DNA of 64,000 nt, taken from assembly GCF_003105155.1 (NCBI RefSeq), contig NZ_QETK01000005.1, positions 1 to 64,000 on the forward strand, read 5' to 3'. The stretch comes from Pseudomonas sp. SDI. GTDB lineage: Bacteria; Pseudomonadota; Gammaproteobacteria; Pseudomonadales; Pseudomonadaceae. This document shows, in pieces, positions 26,723-35,436 of this stretch. Under the pieces are notes generated by a model. That model saw only the letters and a program-made list of their open reading frames with translations. It was not told the origin of the DNA and did not search any database. Within the stretch, counting starts at the first letter, position 1. Each line of letters begins with the position of its first letter. Made by a program: the position numbers and the translations under genes.

Positions 26723-29440
26723 ATGACTGATTTGTCCCGTACGCAAGGGTTCGCGAGCCAGGCGATTAGCGCCCTGGAAGGACGTTTCTTTCGCCCGCCA
26801 CTGCCCGAGGGGCATGTGCCGCGCACGCGTCTGTGCCAGCGCCTGCATGCCGGGCTCGGCGGTCGTCTGTTATTGGTCAATGCCCCGGCCGGTTTCGGCA
26901 AGAGCTCGTTGGCGGTGGAATTCTGCGAGAGCCTGCCCAGTCACTGGCGCAGCCTCTGGTTTGGCCTGAGTCGACGCGACAGCGACCCTGGGCGCTTCCT
27001 CGAACGCCTGCTCGAAGGCCTTCAGCATTACTGCCCCAACCTCGGTAGCCAGGCCATGGGCCTGCTGAAAATGCGCCAGCGTCACCAGCCGTTCGCCTTC
27101 GAGGAGTGGATCGACAGCCTGCTCGACGACCTCGCCCTGCACCTGCATGCGCAACAGCCGCTGCTGCTGATCCTCGACGACTACCACCTGGCCCAGGGGC
27201 CGGTGCTCGACCGCTGCCTGCAGTTCTTCCTCAATCACTTGCCGCCGGGCCTGTTGTTGCTGGTCACCAGCCGTCAGCGCCCGGATTGGCACCTGGCGCG
27301 CCTGCGCCTGTCGCGGCAACTGCTCGAACTCAACGAACAGGACCTGCGCCTGACCCCCGACGAATCGCTCGCCGTGCTCGGCCAGCACCCCAGTGTGTTG
27401 CGGGGCCAGGCCCTGGACAACCTGATCCAGCGCAGCGACGGCTGGGTGGCCGGGCTACGTTTCTGGCAGTTGGCCGCCACCGAAGCTGGCGCCGACAGCG
27501 CCTTGCCACAGGCGCTGCATGGCGGCGAAGGGCTGATCCGCGATTACCTGCTGGAGGAAGTCATCGACTGCCTGCCCGGCGATGTGCAGGCCTTCCTCTA
27601 CGACACGGCCTGTCAGGAGCGCTTCTGCAGCGACCTGTGCGACGCCCTGCGCGAAAGCCACGACAGCGCCGAGATCCTCCGTTACCTGCAAGCGCATCAG
27701 GTGTTCCTGGTGCCGCTCGACGAGCACGGCCACTGGTTCCGCTATCACCATCTGTTCTCCGACCTGCTGCGCAGCCGCCAGGCCAGTTTGCCGCTGGCCA
27801 GCCTGCACCTGCGCGCCTGCCGCTGGTTCCATGGCCAGGGCCTGCTCGACGAGGCGGTGGAGCAGGCCCTGCGTGCCGGCCATCTCGATGTGGCGGCGAA
27901 CCTGGTGCAGAACCTGTCCGAAGAACAACTGCTGGCCGAACAGAACGTTGGCATGTTGCTGCGCTGGAAGATGGACCTGCCCGACAGTCTGCTGATCAGC
28001 ACACCGCGGCTGATCGTGCTGTACAGCTGGGCGCTGGGCCTGGCCTGCCAGCTGGATGCGGCCGAGGAACTGGCCGCGCACCTGAGCCGCTTCCTGCCGG
28101 CGCCGTCGGCCACGGCGCAAAAATCCATGCTCGCGCAATGGCTGGCGCTCAGCGGCATCATCGCCCGTGGCCGGGGGGATCGTGCGCGCACCCGTTCCTA
28201 TTGCGAGCAGGCCCTGCAGAGCCTGCCGCAGAAGCGTTATGGCCAGCGGCTGCTGTGCCTGTCGACGTTGTCCAACCTGGCCATTGCCGATGCCGACTTC
28301 TGGCATGCCCGGGGCTGGAACCGCGAAGCGCTGGAGCTGGCGCAGCGGGTGGGCAACCCGTTGTTCGAAGCGCTGGCCCACTACGACCGGGCGCGGGTGC
28401 TGCATGCCCGTGGCGAGGTGCTGCGCTCGATGGATGAAGTGCGCCAGGGCTTGCAGCGCCTGCATGGCTTGTCCGGGCAGCGGCTGTATGCGGTGCGCGC
28501 GCGCTTGATGCTGTACGACGGCTACCTGCTGGTGACCCGCCTGCAATGCGACAGTGGCCGCAGCCGGCTGCGCGCGGGGTTGGTGGAGGCGCGCGCCTGC
28601 CGTGATATCAGCGTACTGATCGGGCATTGCGCGCTGGCGCGGCTGGACGGTCGCGAGGGGCGTTTTACCGAAGCCTTCGCCGAACTGGCCGAGGCGGAAC
28701 GGCTGATGCACATCTGGGATGTGCCGCCGATTTTCTACCTGGCGATGATTACCCTGGTGAAATGCGAGATCTGGCTGGCCCAGGGGCGTACCGATCTGGC
28801 CGAGTCGTGGTTGCTGCGTCTGGGCCAGACCTATGGCGGCGAGCAGGCCGCGGCTGCGCCGGAATTCCACCCGTTGCTGCCGCGGCACATCGAATTGCAG
28901 CAGGCGCGTCTGGAGCAGGTGCAGGGGCGCCTGGAACAGGCCGGGCAGCGTTTGCAGGGTTTGACTGCGCGCGGGTTGACCAGCGGTGGGCTGTTATTGA
29001 GTGTGACAGCGTTGTGTCAGCACATTGGTTTGTTGCTCGATCAGCATCAGCGCGAGGCCGCTTGCGAGCTGCTTGGGCAGGCGCTGGATGCGGCGCGGGG
29101 CGGGGCGTTGCAGCCGTTCCAGAATCTGCTCGACGAGCATCCGCAGTGGTTGCGCGAGCAGTTGCAGCAGCAACCGGCGGGGCCGGCGCAGCTGAGTTTG
29201 CTGGCGCTGTTGCCGGTGGAGGAAGCGCCGTCCGCGCCGCCGGTGTCCAGCGACCTGAGTGCCCGCGAATTGGCGGTGCTGAAGTTGATTGCGCAGGGCT
29301 GCTCGAACCAGGAGATCAGCGAGCAGCTGTTCATCTCGCTGCACACGGTGAAGACCCATGCCAGCCACATCAACGGCAAGCTCGGGGTGGAGCGGCGGAC
29401 CCAGGCGGTGGCGCGGGCGAAGGGCATGGGGTTGCTCTGA
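26723..29440 (+). CDS. MalT-like LuxR-family ATP-dependent transcriptional regulator
   Basis: 905-residue STAND-type regulator. The N-terminal NTPase has Walker A LLLVNAPAGFGKSSLAVEF at about residues 50-67 and a Walker B-like PLLLILDDYHLA near 150. TPR-like helices occupy about 400-800. The C-terminus carries a LuxR helix-turn-helix (SARELAVLKLIAQGCSNQEI and SLHTVKTHASHINGKLGV). MalT and AlkS activators of this type bind an inducer and ATP before activating transcription. No obvious target operon is next to it, so the inducer cannot be named. Confidence 0.88.
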   Translation: MTDLSRTQGFASQAISALEGRFFRPPLPEGHVPRTRLCQRLHAGLGGRLLLVNAPAGFGKSSLAVEFCESLPSHWRSLWFGLSRRDSDPGRFLERLLEGLQHYCPNLGSQAMGLLKMRQRHQPFAFEEWIDSLLDDLALHLHAQQPLLLILDDYHLAQGPVLDRCLQFFLNHLPPGLLLLVTSRQRPDWHLARLRLSRQLLELNEQDLRLTPDESLAVLGQHPSVLRGQALDNLIQRSDGWVAGLRFWQLAATEAGADSALPQALHGGEGLIRDYLLEEVIDCLPGDVQAFLYDTACQERFCSDLCDALRESHDSAEILRYLQAHQVFLVPLDEHGHWFRYHHLFSDLLRSRQASLPLASLHLRACRWFHGQGLLDEAVEQALRAGHLDVAANLVQNLSEEQLLAEQNVGMLLRWKMDLPDSLLISTPRLIVLYSWALGLACQLDAAEELAAHLSRFLPAPSATAQKSMLAQWLALSGIIARGRGDRARTRSYCEQALQSLPQKRYGQRLLCLSTLSNLAIADADFWHARGWNREALELAQRVGNPLFEALAHYDRARVLHARGEVLRSMDEVRQGLQRLHGLSGQRLYAVRARLMLYDGYLLVTRLQCDSGRSRLRAGLVEARACRDISVLIGHCALARLDGREGRFTEAFAELAEAERLMHIWDVPPIFYLAMITLVKCEIWLAQGRTDLAESWLLRLGQTYGGEQAAAAPEFHPLLPRHIELQQARLEQVQGRLEQAGQRLQGLTARGLTSGGLLLSVTALCQHIGLLLDQHQREAACELLGQALDAARGGALQPFQNLLDEHPQWLREQLQQQPAGPAQLSLLALLPVEEAPSAPPVSSDLSARELAVLKLIAQGCSNQEISEQLFISLHTVKTHASHINGKLGVERRTQAVARAKGMGLL

Positions 29441-29461
29441 GTTCTTCGCCGCCCGGCAATT

Positions 29462-29596
29462 CCTGTAGGCGCTGGCTTGCCTGCAATCTGCTGCGAAGCA
29501 GCAGCAAAACCATCCCGTTGGGAGTGCCAGTAGGAATGCGGATTCAGATACTACGAGCACTTCGCACCCGATCGCAGGCAAGCCAGCTGCTACAGG
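29462..29596. repeat. REP-type inverted pair (class 1)
   Basis: Two inverted copies of a P. putida-style palindromic repeat: CCTGTAG ... CTGGCTTGCCTGC at 29462-29487 and its near-complement GCAGGCAAGCCAG ... CTACAGG at 29571-29596, with about 83 bases between. They differ at a few positions. They fill the space between the regulator and the chemoreceptor gene. Confidence 0.75.
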
Positions 29597-29626
29597 GTGT
29601 GCGGTGATTCGCCCCTGCGATCCCTA

Positions 29627-29683
29627 TGCCGGCTTTGCCGGCGATGAGGCCGGTACGGGCCCCATCGCTGGCAAGGCCAGCCA
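29627..29683. repeat. REP-type inverted pair (class 2)
   Basis: TGCCGGCTTTGCCGGCGAT (29627-29645) and ATCGCTGGCAAGGCCAGCCA (29664-29683) are imperfect inverted copies of the common Pseudomonas REP core. They lie directly before the 3' end of the chemoreceptor gene. Confidence 0.65.
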
Positions 29684-29694
29684 CAGGGTTGTGA

Positions 29695-31320
29695 CTAGAC
29701 CTGAAACCGGTTCACCAAACCATTCAGCGCCACCGCCAGGCGCGACAGGTCCTGGCTCGCCGCATTGCTCTGGTTGGCCCCCGCCGAGGTCTGCAACGAC
29801 AGGTCGCGAATGTTCACCAGATTGCGATCCACTTCCCGCGCTACCGAGGCCTGCTCTTCGCTGGCGCTGGCAATCACCAGGTTGCGCTCGTTGATCGCGG
29901 CAATCGCCTGGGTAATTTCGGCCAACGCCTGACCCGAGGCCAGCGCCACTTCCAAGGTGCTGTGCGCCCGCGCATTGCTGTTGCGCATCGCCGCCACCGC
30001 ACCTTCGGTGCCCTGCTCGATGCTGCCGATCATCGCTTCGATTTCCTGGGTCGACTGCTGCGTACGATGCGCCAGCGCCCGCACCTCATCCGCCACCACG
30101 GCAAAGCCGCGCCCGGCATCCCCGGCACGTGCCGCCTCGATGGCCGCGTTCAGCGCGAGCAAGTTGGTCTGCTCGGCAATCGAACGGATCACCTCCAGCA
30201 CCTGACCGATGTTGCGCACATCGCCAGCCAGGTTCTCCACCTGGCCACAGGTGCGCGTCACGTCCTCGGCCAGCAAGCCAATCGACTCCACGGTCTCCTG
30301 CACCTGCGCCCGGCCATGCCGCGCGGTTTCATCGGTGGCACTCGACGCCTCGGAGGTGCTCACGGCATTGCGCGCCACTTCCTCCACTGCCGCCGTCATC
30401 TCGTTGACCGCCGTCGCCGCCTGTTCCACTTCGTTGCTTTGCTGATGCAGGCTCTTGGTCGAATCCTCGGTTACCGCTTGCAGCTCCTCGGACGCCGAAG
30501 CTAGCTGGCTCGAGGCATCGCTGATCTGCTGCAAGGTCGAACGCAAACTGCCCTGCATGTCGGCCAGCGCCTGCAGCAACTGCGCGGGCTCATCGCGGCC
30601 TTCAACGCTAATGCTCGCGCACAGGTTGCCCTGGGCAACCACCTGCGCCACCTCCACCGCCTGACGCAGCGGGCGGACGATACTGCGGGTCAACACCACC
30701 GCCAGCACTACAGTCAGCAACACCGTCACCAGCATCATGCCAAGCACCAGCGTGGTGGCGTTGGCGAACACCTCGCTGCTGGTCCCGGAAGCGGCGCGGG
30801 CTGCCTCTTTGTTCAAGTCGACCAGGGTAATCAGCTCCTTGACCATGGCATCGGCGTGCGCATACAGCTGATCGTTGGCGATCACCACCGCTTCGTTCTG
30901 TCGACCTTGCGCGGCCAGCGAACTCAGGCGCTCCTGCTCGTCCATGTAGAGCGCCTTGGCCGCCTTGAAACGCTCGTAGGCCTGCTGCTCGGCGGGCAGG
31001 GTAATCAGTTTTTCGTAATGCGCTTGCTCTTGCTGCAGGGCCTGTTTCAACTCGCTCAGGCGCTGCAGGTTGCTTTGCATGTCGTGCTCGTTACTCAAGG
31101 TAAGCAAGCGCAGGGTGATGGTCCGCACCCGCGATACGGTCAGGGCCACATCGTTGAGCGAGAGGATCGAAGGCAACCAGTTGTCGTCCACCACACGCGA
31201 TTGATGGTTCATGCGCTGCATTTCCAGCAGCGAGAAGCATCCTAGCAACACGGCCATCAGCGTTATCAGCGCGAAGCCGAGGCTGGCGCGCAGGGAGATC
31301 TTCATGTTTCGCAATAGCAT
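29695..31320 (-). CDS. Methyl-accepting chemotaxis protein
   Basis: 541-residue transmembrane chemoreceptor. TM1 ([20 protein letters not shown]) is followed by a periplasmic all-helical ligand-binding domain of about 150 residues (four-helix-bundle type), TM2 ([20 protein letters not shown]), HAMP, and a cytoplasmic signalling domain with the conserved hairpin tip [23 protein letters not shown] 31320 follows AAGGA at nine bases; the in-frame ATG at 31305 (MKISLRAS) is an alternative. No ligand can be named. No C-terminal CheR-tethering pentapeptide is present (it ends LVNRFQV). Confidence 0.92.
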   Translation of the reverse strand: MLLRNMKISLRASLGFALITLMAVLLGCFSLLEMQRMNHQSRVVDDNWLPSILSLNDVALTVSRVRTITLRLLTLSNEHDMQSNLQRLSELKQALQQEQAHYEKLITLPAEQQAYERFKAAKALYMDEQERLSSLAAQGRQNEAVVIANDQLYAHADAMVKELITLVDLNKEAARAASGTSSEVFANATTLVLGMMLVTVLLTVVLAVVLTRSIVRPLRQAVEVAQVVAQGNLCASISVEGRDEPAQLLQALADMQGSLRSTLQQISDASSQLASASEELQAVTEDSTKSLHQQSNEVEQAATAVNEMTAAVEEVARNAVSTSEASSATDETARHGRAQVQETVESIGLLAEDVTRTCGQVENLAGDVRNIGQVLEVIRSIAEQTNLLALNAAIEAARAGDAGRGFAVVADEVRALAHRTQQSTQEIEAMIGSIEQGTEGAVAAMRNSNARAHSTLEVALASGQALAEITQAIAAINERNLVIASASEEQASVAREVDRNLVNIRDLSLQTSAGANQSNAASQDLSRLAVALNGLVNRFQV

Positions 31321-31386
31321 GTGTGCATTCCTTGTAATGGCAGTAAACAGGGGAGCACGCAAGTGAGCCCGCAGGCTCGGCAAGAC

Positions 31387-31437
31387 AAAAAGGCACCCTC
31401 GACCCGGTCGAAAAGGTGCCTCTGTTATTTTTTGGTT
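31387..31437 (-). terminator. Terminator after the MocR regulator
   Basis: AGGCACC (31391-31397) pairs with GGTGCCT (31415-31421) with an inner TCGA/TCGA stem. On the reverse strand it is followed by TTTTTGTC, so it should stop transcripts of the upstream MocR-type gene; the T-rich right side could serve forward transcripts too. Confidence 0.7.
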
Positions 31438-31548
31438 TTTAGCGACTTATGGCGCAATGATGGCACTTTGCAGGTGGACGGTAAAGCAAAGGTGCCTGTC
31501 TGAGCCTATTGCAGCGGTACCTGTGGGCCAGCCTTGCCGGCGGTGGCG

Positions 31549-32946
31549 TCAGTAGAAACGCCGCGGATCCGGCGTGCTGATCAAGCTCGCCAACCGCGTC
31601 AGTGCAAACGCCAGTTCATCGCGGCTGGTTGGCGACATCAGCACCACTCGTACCCCGCGCGACAGCGCACCGCCACGCTCCGCCTGGAACTGCGAACCAC
31701 TGAGAATCTGCACCCCCTGCGCCCGCGCCAGCAGGGTGAACTCGTCGGCGCTCCACGGCTCCGGCAATTCCAGCCAGAGGTGATAACTGTGCGGCTGGGT
31801 GCGCACCACCAGCCCGCGGAAGATCTGCGCGGCCAGCGCCTGGCGCGCCGCCGCCTCATCGCGCTGCATGCGGATCAACTGCTCGTCCAGGCCCGCAGTG
31901 ATCACGTTGCTTGCCAGCTGCGCGGTCAGCGGCGACGGCATCCAGACGCTGCTGCGTACCATTGAGGTCAATCGCGACAGTAGGCGCGGCGGGCTGTACA
32001 GGTAACCGGTGCGCAACGCCGGCATCACCGACTTGGACAGGCTGGTGAGGTACACCGAACGCTCCGGTGCATAGGCGGCCAGCGGCGCAATGCTCGGGTC
32101 GGCGGCCAGGAAGCCGTAGATGTCGTCGTCCACCAGCAGGAAGTCGAACTCTTCGGCAATTGCCGCAATCTCCGCCCGGCGCCGGTGCGACATGCTCGCC
32201 GTGGTCGGGTTCTGGCAGGTGGCCACGCAGATCAGCAGGGCCGGGCGCTCCTGCTGGCAAATGTCGCGCAGGGCCGCTGGAATGATCCCTTCCTCATCCA
32301 TCGGCACCCCGCGCAGGCGCCGCTGCAGGCCATGCGCCAGGGAGATGATGCCCGGGTAGCACAGCGCCTCGCACAGCACCAGGTCGCCACAGCCGCTCAA
32401 TGCACTCATGGCCACCATCAGCCCATGTTGGGCGCCGGCGGTCACCACTACCTGCTGCCATTGCGCGTGCGGCAACGAGCGGCGCAGCCACTGCGCGCCC
32501 GCTTCGCGGTGTGCCGGGTGGCCGCCGTCGGGGGCGTAGTCCAGCGCGTCGGCGAAATCGGTGCTGCGCGCCAGGTTCACCAGCGCATCGCGCAGCCAGT
32601 ATTCCAGCGATTCGCCGGACGGCTTGATGATCGACAGGTCCAGCACCTCGGCCCGGCCCAGCGCCAGCGGGCCCGGAGCCGCGGGCGGCGGCAGGCGGTC
32701 CTTGGCCTGCGGGTCGAGCACGTAGCTGCCACGGCCGACCTCGCCCTGCATCAGACCGCGTCGTTGCGCCTCGCTGTAAGCACGGCTAATGGTGCCGGGG
32801 GTGACGTCCAGCGCCTGCGCCAGCTCGCGCAGGGTCGGCAGGCGGTCGCCGTGCCGCAGCACGCCGTTGGCGATATCGCGGGCCAGGGCGTCGGCAATCG
32901 ACAGGTACATCGGCTGGTTCAGGTCGTTGAGTTGTGGCACCCACAT
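31549..32946 (-). CDS. MocR/PdxR-type regulator (GntR HTH fused to aminotransferase fold)
   Basis: 465-residue protein. The N-terminal GntR-type winged helix is IADALARDIANGVLRHGDRL, followed by PTLRELAQALDVTPGTISRAY. From about residue 100 it has a class I aminotransferase-like domain with the PLP lysine in SLSKSVMPALRTGYL and the aspartate of LLVDDDIYGF. MocR regulators use PLP or a PLP adduct as effector and usually act on the neighbouring divergent gene, here a BenE-type transporter 160 bases away. The start at 32946 fits the family N-terminus. Effector unknown. Confidence 0.9.
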   Translation of the reverse strand: MWVPQLNDLNQPMYLSIADALARDIANGVLRHGDRLPTLRELAQALDVTPGTISRAYSEAQRRGLMQGEVGRGSYVLDPQAKDRLPPPAAPGPLALGRAEVLDLSIIKPSGESLEYWLRDALVNLARSTDFADALDYAPDGGHPAHREAGAQWLRRSLPHAQWQQVVVTAGAQHGLMVAMSALSGCGDLVLCEALCYPGIISLAHGLQRRLRGVPMDEEGIIPAALRDICQQERPALLICVATCQNPTTASMSHRRRAEIAAIAEEFDFLLVDDDIYGFLAADPSIAPLAAYAPERSVYLTSLSKSVMPALRTGYLYSPPRLLSRLTSMVRSSVWMPSPLTAQLASNVITAGLDEQLIRMQRDEAAARQALAAQIFRGLVVRTQPHSYHLWLELPEPWSADEFTLLARAQGVQILSGSQFQAERGGALSRGVRVVLMSPTSRDELAFALTRLASLISTPDPRRFY

Positions 32947-33030
32947 GGCCAGGGCTTCCAGGCAGAAACAATGTTGCGAGCCTACCATCTCATCGAAGCA
33001 ATTGCTTCCGCACGTAAGGCAAATCAGTTA

Positions 33031-33079
33031 TTGCATCGATTCAATTATTTCGATTAGATTCAACTTGCATCGACTCAAT
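33031..33079. promoter_or_regulatory. Direct-repeat operator between the MocR gene and the BenE gene
   Basis: TTGCATCGATTCAAT (33031-33045) and TTGCATCGACTCAAT (33065-33079) are direct repeats identical at 14 of 15 positions, 34 bases apart start to start. A partial related sequence, CGATTAGATTCAAC, lies between them. MocR proteins commonly bind two such direct repeats upstream of their target. The right-hand copy ends 27 bases before the transporter start codon. Confidence 0.65.
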
Positions 33080-33106
33080 CATTCATACCCCCTGCGCGGA
33101 GCCTCC

Positions 33107-34303
33107 ATGGATACCTTGCGAAAAGACCTCTCGCTGTCGGCGTTGATCGCCGGCTTTATCGCCGTGCTGATTTCCTATGCTGGCCCGCTGATCATCGTGT
33201 TCCAGGCGGCGCAGGCCGCGCAGATGTCCAGCGCCGAGGTGTCGTCGTGGATCTGGGCGATTTCCATCGGCAGCGGGGTAACCGGGGTGCTGCTCAGCTG
33301 GCGCCTGAAGGCGCCGATCATCACTGCCTGGTCGACCCCCGGTGCGGCCCTGCTGGTGAGCCTGCTGCCGCAGGTGTCGCTGGCCGAGGCGGTGGGCGCT
33401 TACATCGTGTCGGCGCTGATCATTGCCGTGGTCGGCCTCAGCGGTGCGTTCGACAAGCTGGTCAGCCGCCTGCCCAAGGCCATCGCCGCAGCCATGCTGG
33501 CCGGTATCCTGTTCCGCTTCGGCGCCGAGCTGTTCACTTCGATCAAGTTGCAGCCGTGGCTGGTGCTGTCGATGTTCGCCAGCTACCTGGTGTTCAAGCG
33601 CCTGTCGCCGCGTTACGCGATCCTCTCGGTACTGATCGTCGGCTGCGCGGTGGCCGCTTCGCTGGGCCAGCTCCATCAGGGGCAGATCACCCTGGCCCTG
33701 GCCGAACCGCAACTGATCGCGCCGCAGTGGAGCTGGCACGCGCTGATCAACATCGGCCTGCCGCTGGCGCTGGTGACGCTCACCGGGCAGTACGTGCCGG
33801 GCATGGCCGTGCTGCGCAGTTCCGGGTACCAGACCCCGGCGCGGCCGATCCTCTCGGTGACCGCCATCGGCTCGGTGCTGCTCGCGCCATTCGGCTCGCA
33901 CGGCTTCAACCTGGCGGCCATCACGGCGGCCATCTGCACCGGCCGTGAAGCCCACGAAAACCCGGACAAGCGCTACATCGCCGGGATCGCCTGCGGGGCG
34001 TTCTACATCCTCATGGGTACCTTTGGCGCCACCCTGGCCTCGGTGTTCGCCGCCTTGCCCAAGGAACTGATCGCCGCGCTCGCCGGGTTGGCGCTGTTTG
34101 GTGCGATCATGACCGGCCTGGCCGGCGCCATGGCGGACGAAAAGCAGCGCGAACCGGCCCTGATTACCTTCCTGGTCACCGCCTCGGGCATGAGCTTCCT
34201 GGGCCTGGGCGCGGCCTTCTGGGGGCTGATCTTCGGCCTGCTCGCACATGGCGTGCTGACCTGGAGCCGTGAGCGTAGAGCACTGGGCGTCACCACCGGT
34301 TAA
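33107..34303 (+). CDS. BenE family transporter
   Basis: 398-residue inner-membrane protein with about 12 hydrophobic helices, matching the benzoate/H+ symporter (BenE) family: SLSALIAGFIAVLISYAGPL at the N-terminus and the family patterns APIITAWSTPGAALL and APFGSHGFNLAAITAAICTG. No benzoate catabolic genes are near, and BenE homologues are widely spread, so the substrate is open. ATG 33107 follows GGAG. It diverges from a MocR-type regulator that probably controls it. Confidence 0.9.
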   Translation: MDTLRKDLSLSALIAGFIAVLISYAGPLIIVFQAAQAAQMSSAEVSSWIWAISIGSGVTGVLLSWRLKAPIITAWSTPGAALLVSLLPQVSLAEAVGAYIVSALIIAVVGLSGAFDKLVSRLPKAIAAAMLAGILFRFGAELFTSIKLQPWLVLSMFASYLVFKRLSPRYAILSVLIVGCAVAASLGQLHQGQITLALAEPQLIAPQWSWHALINIGLPLALVTLTGQYVPGMAVLRSSGYQTPARPILSVTAIGSVLLAPFGSHGFNLAAITAAICTGREAHENPDKRYIAGIACGAFYILMGTFGATLASVFAALPKELIAALAGLALFGAIMTGLAGAMADEKQREPALITFLVTASGMSFLGLGAAFWGLIFGLLAHGVLTWSRERRALGVTTG

Positions 34304-34378
34304 ACGGGTGGCGATGGACGCGGGCAGTGGCAATTCGATATTGTGGCACGGCCTTCCCCGCAGATTGACCACTCACCC

Positions 34379-35413
34379 ATGATCCCCGATTGGCTTGCCG
34401 CTAGCGCCGTAGTTGTGCTGTTGACCCTGCTCGTGGGCGCCTGGCGCCGAGAGCGGCGCTTGCGTGCGCGGCTGCGCGACACCGAGGCGACGCTGGCCCG
34501 CGAGCGCCGCGCCGACGATGTCGAGCGTTACCAGCGTAGCCAGTACTTTGCCCGGATCGGCACCTGGGATTGGGACATCGACACCGAGCAGCTGTACTGG
34601 TCGGAAGCGATCTATGGCATGTTCGGTTACCAGGTCGGTGAGATTACCCCCAGCTACGAACTTTTCTGCAACAGCGTGCACCCCGACGACCGCGCCCAGG
34701 TGCGCGCTGGCGAGCTGCGCTGCATCCAGACCGGCGAGAACCACGACGAAGAGTACCGTGTGGTCTGGCCCGACGGCAGCGTGCGCTGGCTGCGCGAGAC
34801 TGGCAACATCGTCCGTAATGCCAACGGCGTGGCGGTGCGGATGATGGGCGTGGTGCGCGACATCACCGAGGAAAAGGCCTCGGCCAGCCAACTGCAACAG
34901 CTGGCGCATCACGACGCGCTGACCGGCCTGCCGAACCGTCTGGGCCTGGAGCGGCACCTCTCGCACAGCCTTGAACAGGCCCGCGCCAGCGGTGCCCGGG
35001 TGGCGCTGGTGTTCCTCGACCTGAACGGTTTCAAGGCGATCAACGACCTGCACGGGCATGCCATCGGCGACCAGGTGTTGATGTCGACCGCCGGACGGCT
35101 TAAGCAATTGCTACGTGCGGCCGATACCGTAGCGAGGATCGGTGGCGACGAGTTCGTGCTGATCCTCGAAGGACTGCCGCCTGGTCATGGCCTGGCGGTG
35201 GAACTGCAGGTGATCTGCAAACGGATTCTTACGGTGCTGGCCACGCCCATGCCGTCTTCGGTGGGTACCTTGCAGGTGGGTAGCAGCCTTGGCGTGGCGG
35301 TGTTTCCGGACCACGCCGCAAGCATGGACACGTTGATCCATCACGCCGACCTGGCGATGTATGAAGCCAAACGCAGTGGCGACAATCAGTACCGGGTTTC
35401 TGCGTCCTCTTAA
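34379..35413 (+). CDS. PAS-GGDEF diguanylate cyclase
   Basis: 344-residue membrane-anchored signalling protein. One N-terminal helix (LAASAVVVLLTLLVGAW), a coiled linker, a PAS/PAC domain (about residues 55-170, GTWDWDIDTEQLYWSEAI ... RMMGVVRDITEEK), and a GGDEF domain with an intact RIGGDEF active site. The inhibitory RxxD motif (RAAD) stands at the canonical five residues before GGDEF. It should make cyclic di-GMP with product inhibition. A two-component pair starts 23 bases downstream and may be co-transcribed. Confidence 0.92.
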   Translation: MIPDWLAASAVVVLLTLLVGAWRRERRLRARLRDTEATLARERRADDVERYQRSQYFARIGTWDWDIDTEQLYWSEAIYGMFGYQVGEITPSYELFCNSVHPDDRAQVRAGELRCIQTGENHDEEYRVVWPDGSVRWLRETGNIVRNANGVAVRMMGVVRDITEEKASASQLQQLAHHDALTGLPNRLGLERHLSHSLEQARASGARVALVFLDLNGFKAINDLHGHAIGDQVLMSTAGRLKQLLRAADTVARIGGDEFVLILEGLPPGHGLAVELQVICKRILTVLATPMPSSVGTLQVGSSLGVAVFPDHAASMDTLIHHADLAMYEAKRSGDNQYRVSASS

Positions 35414-35436
35414 ATTTTCCAATGCAGGTTGTGTGG

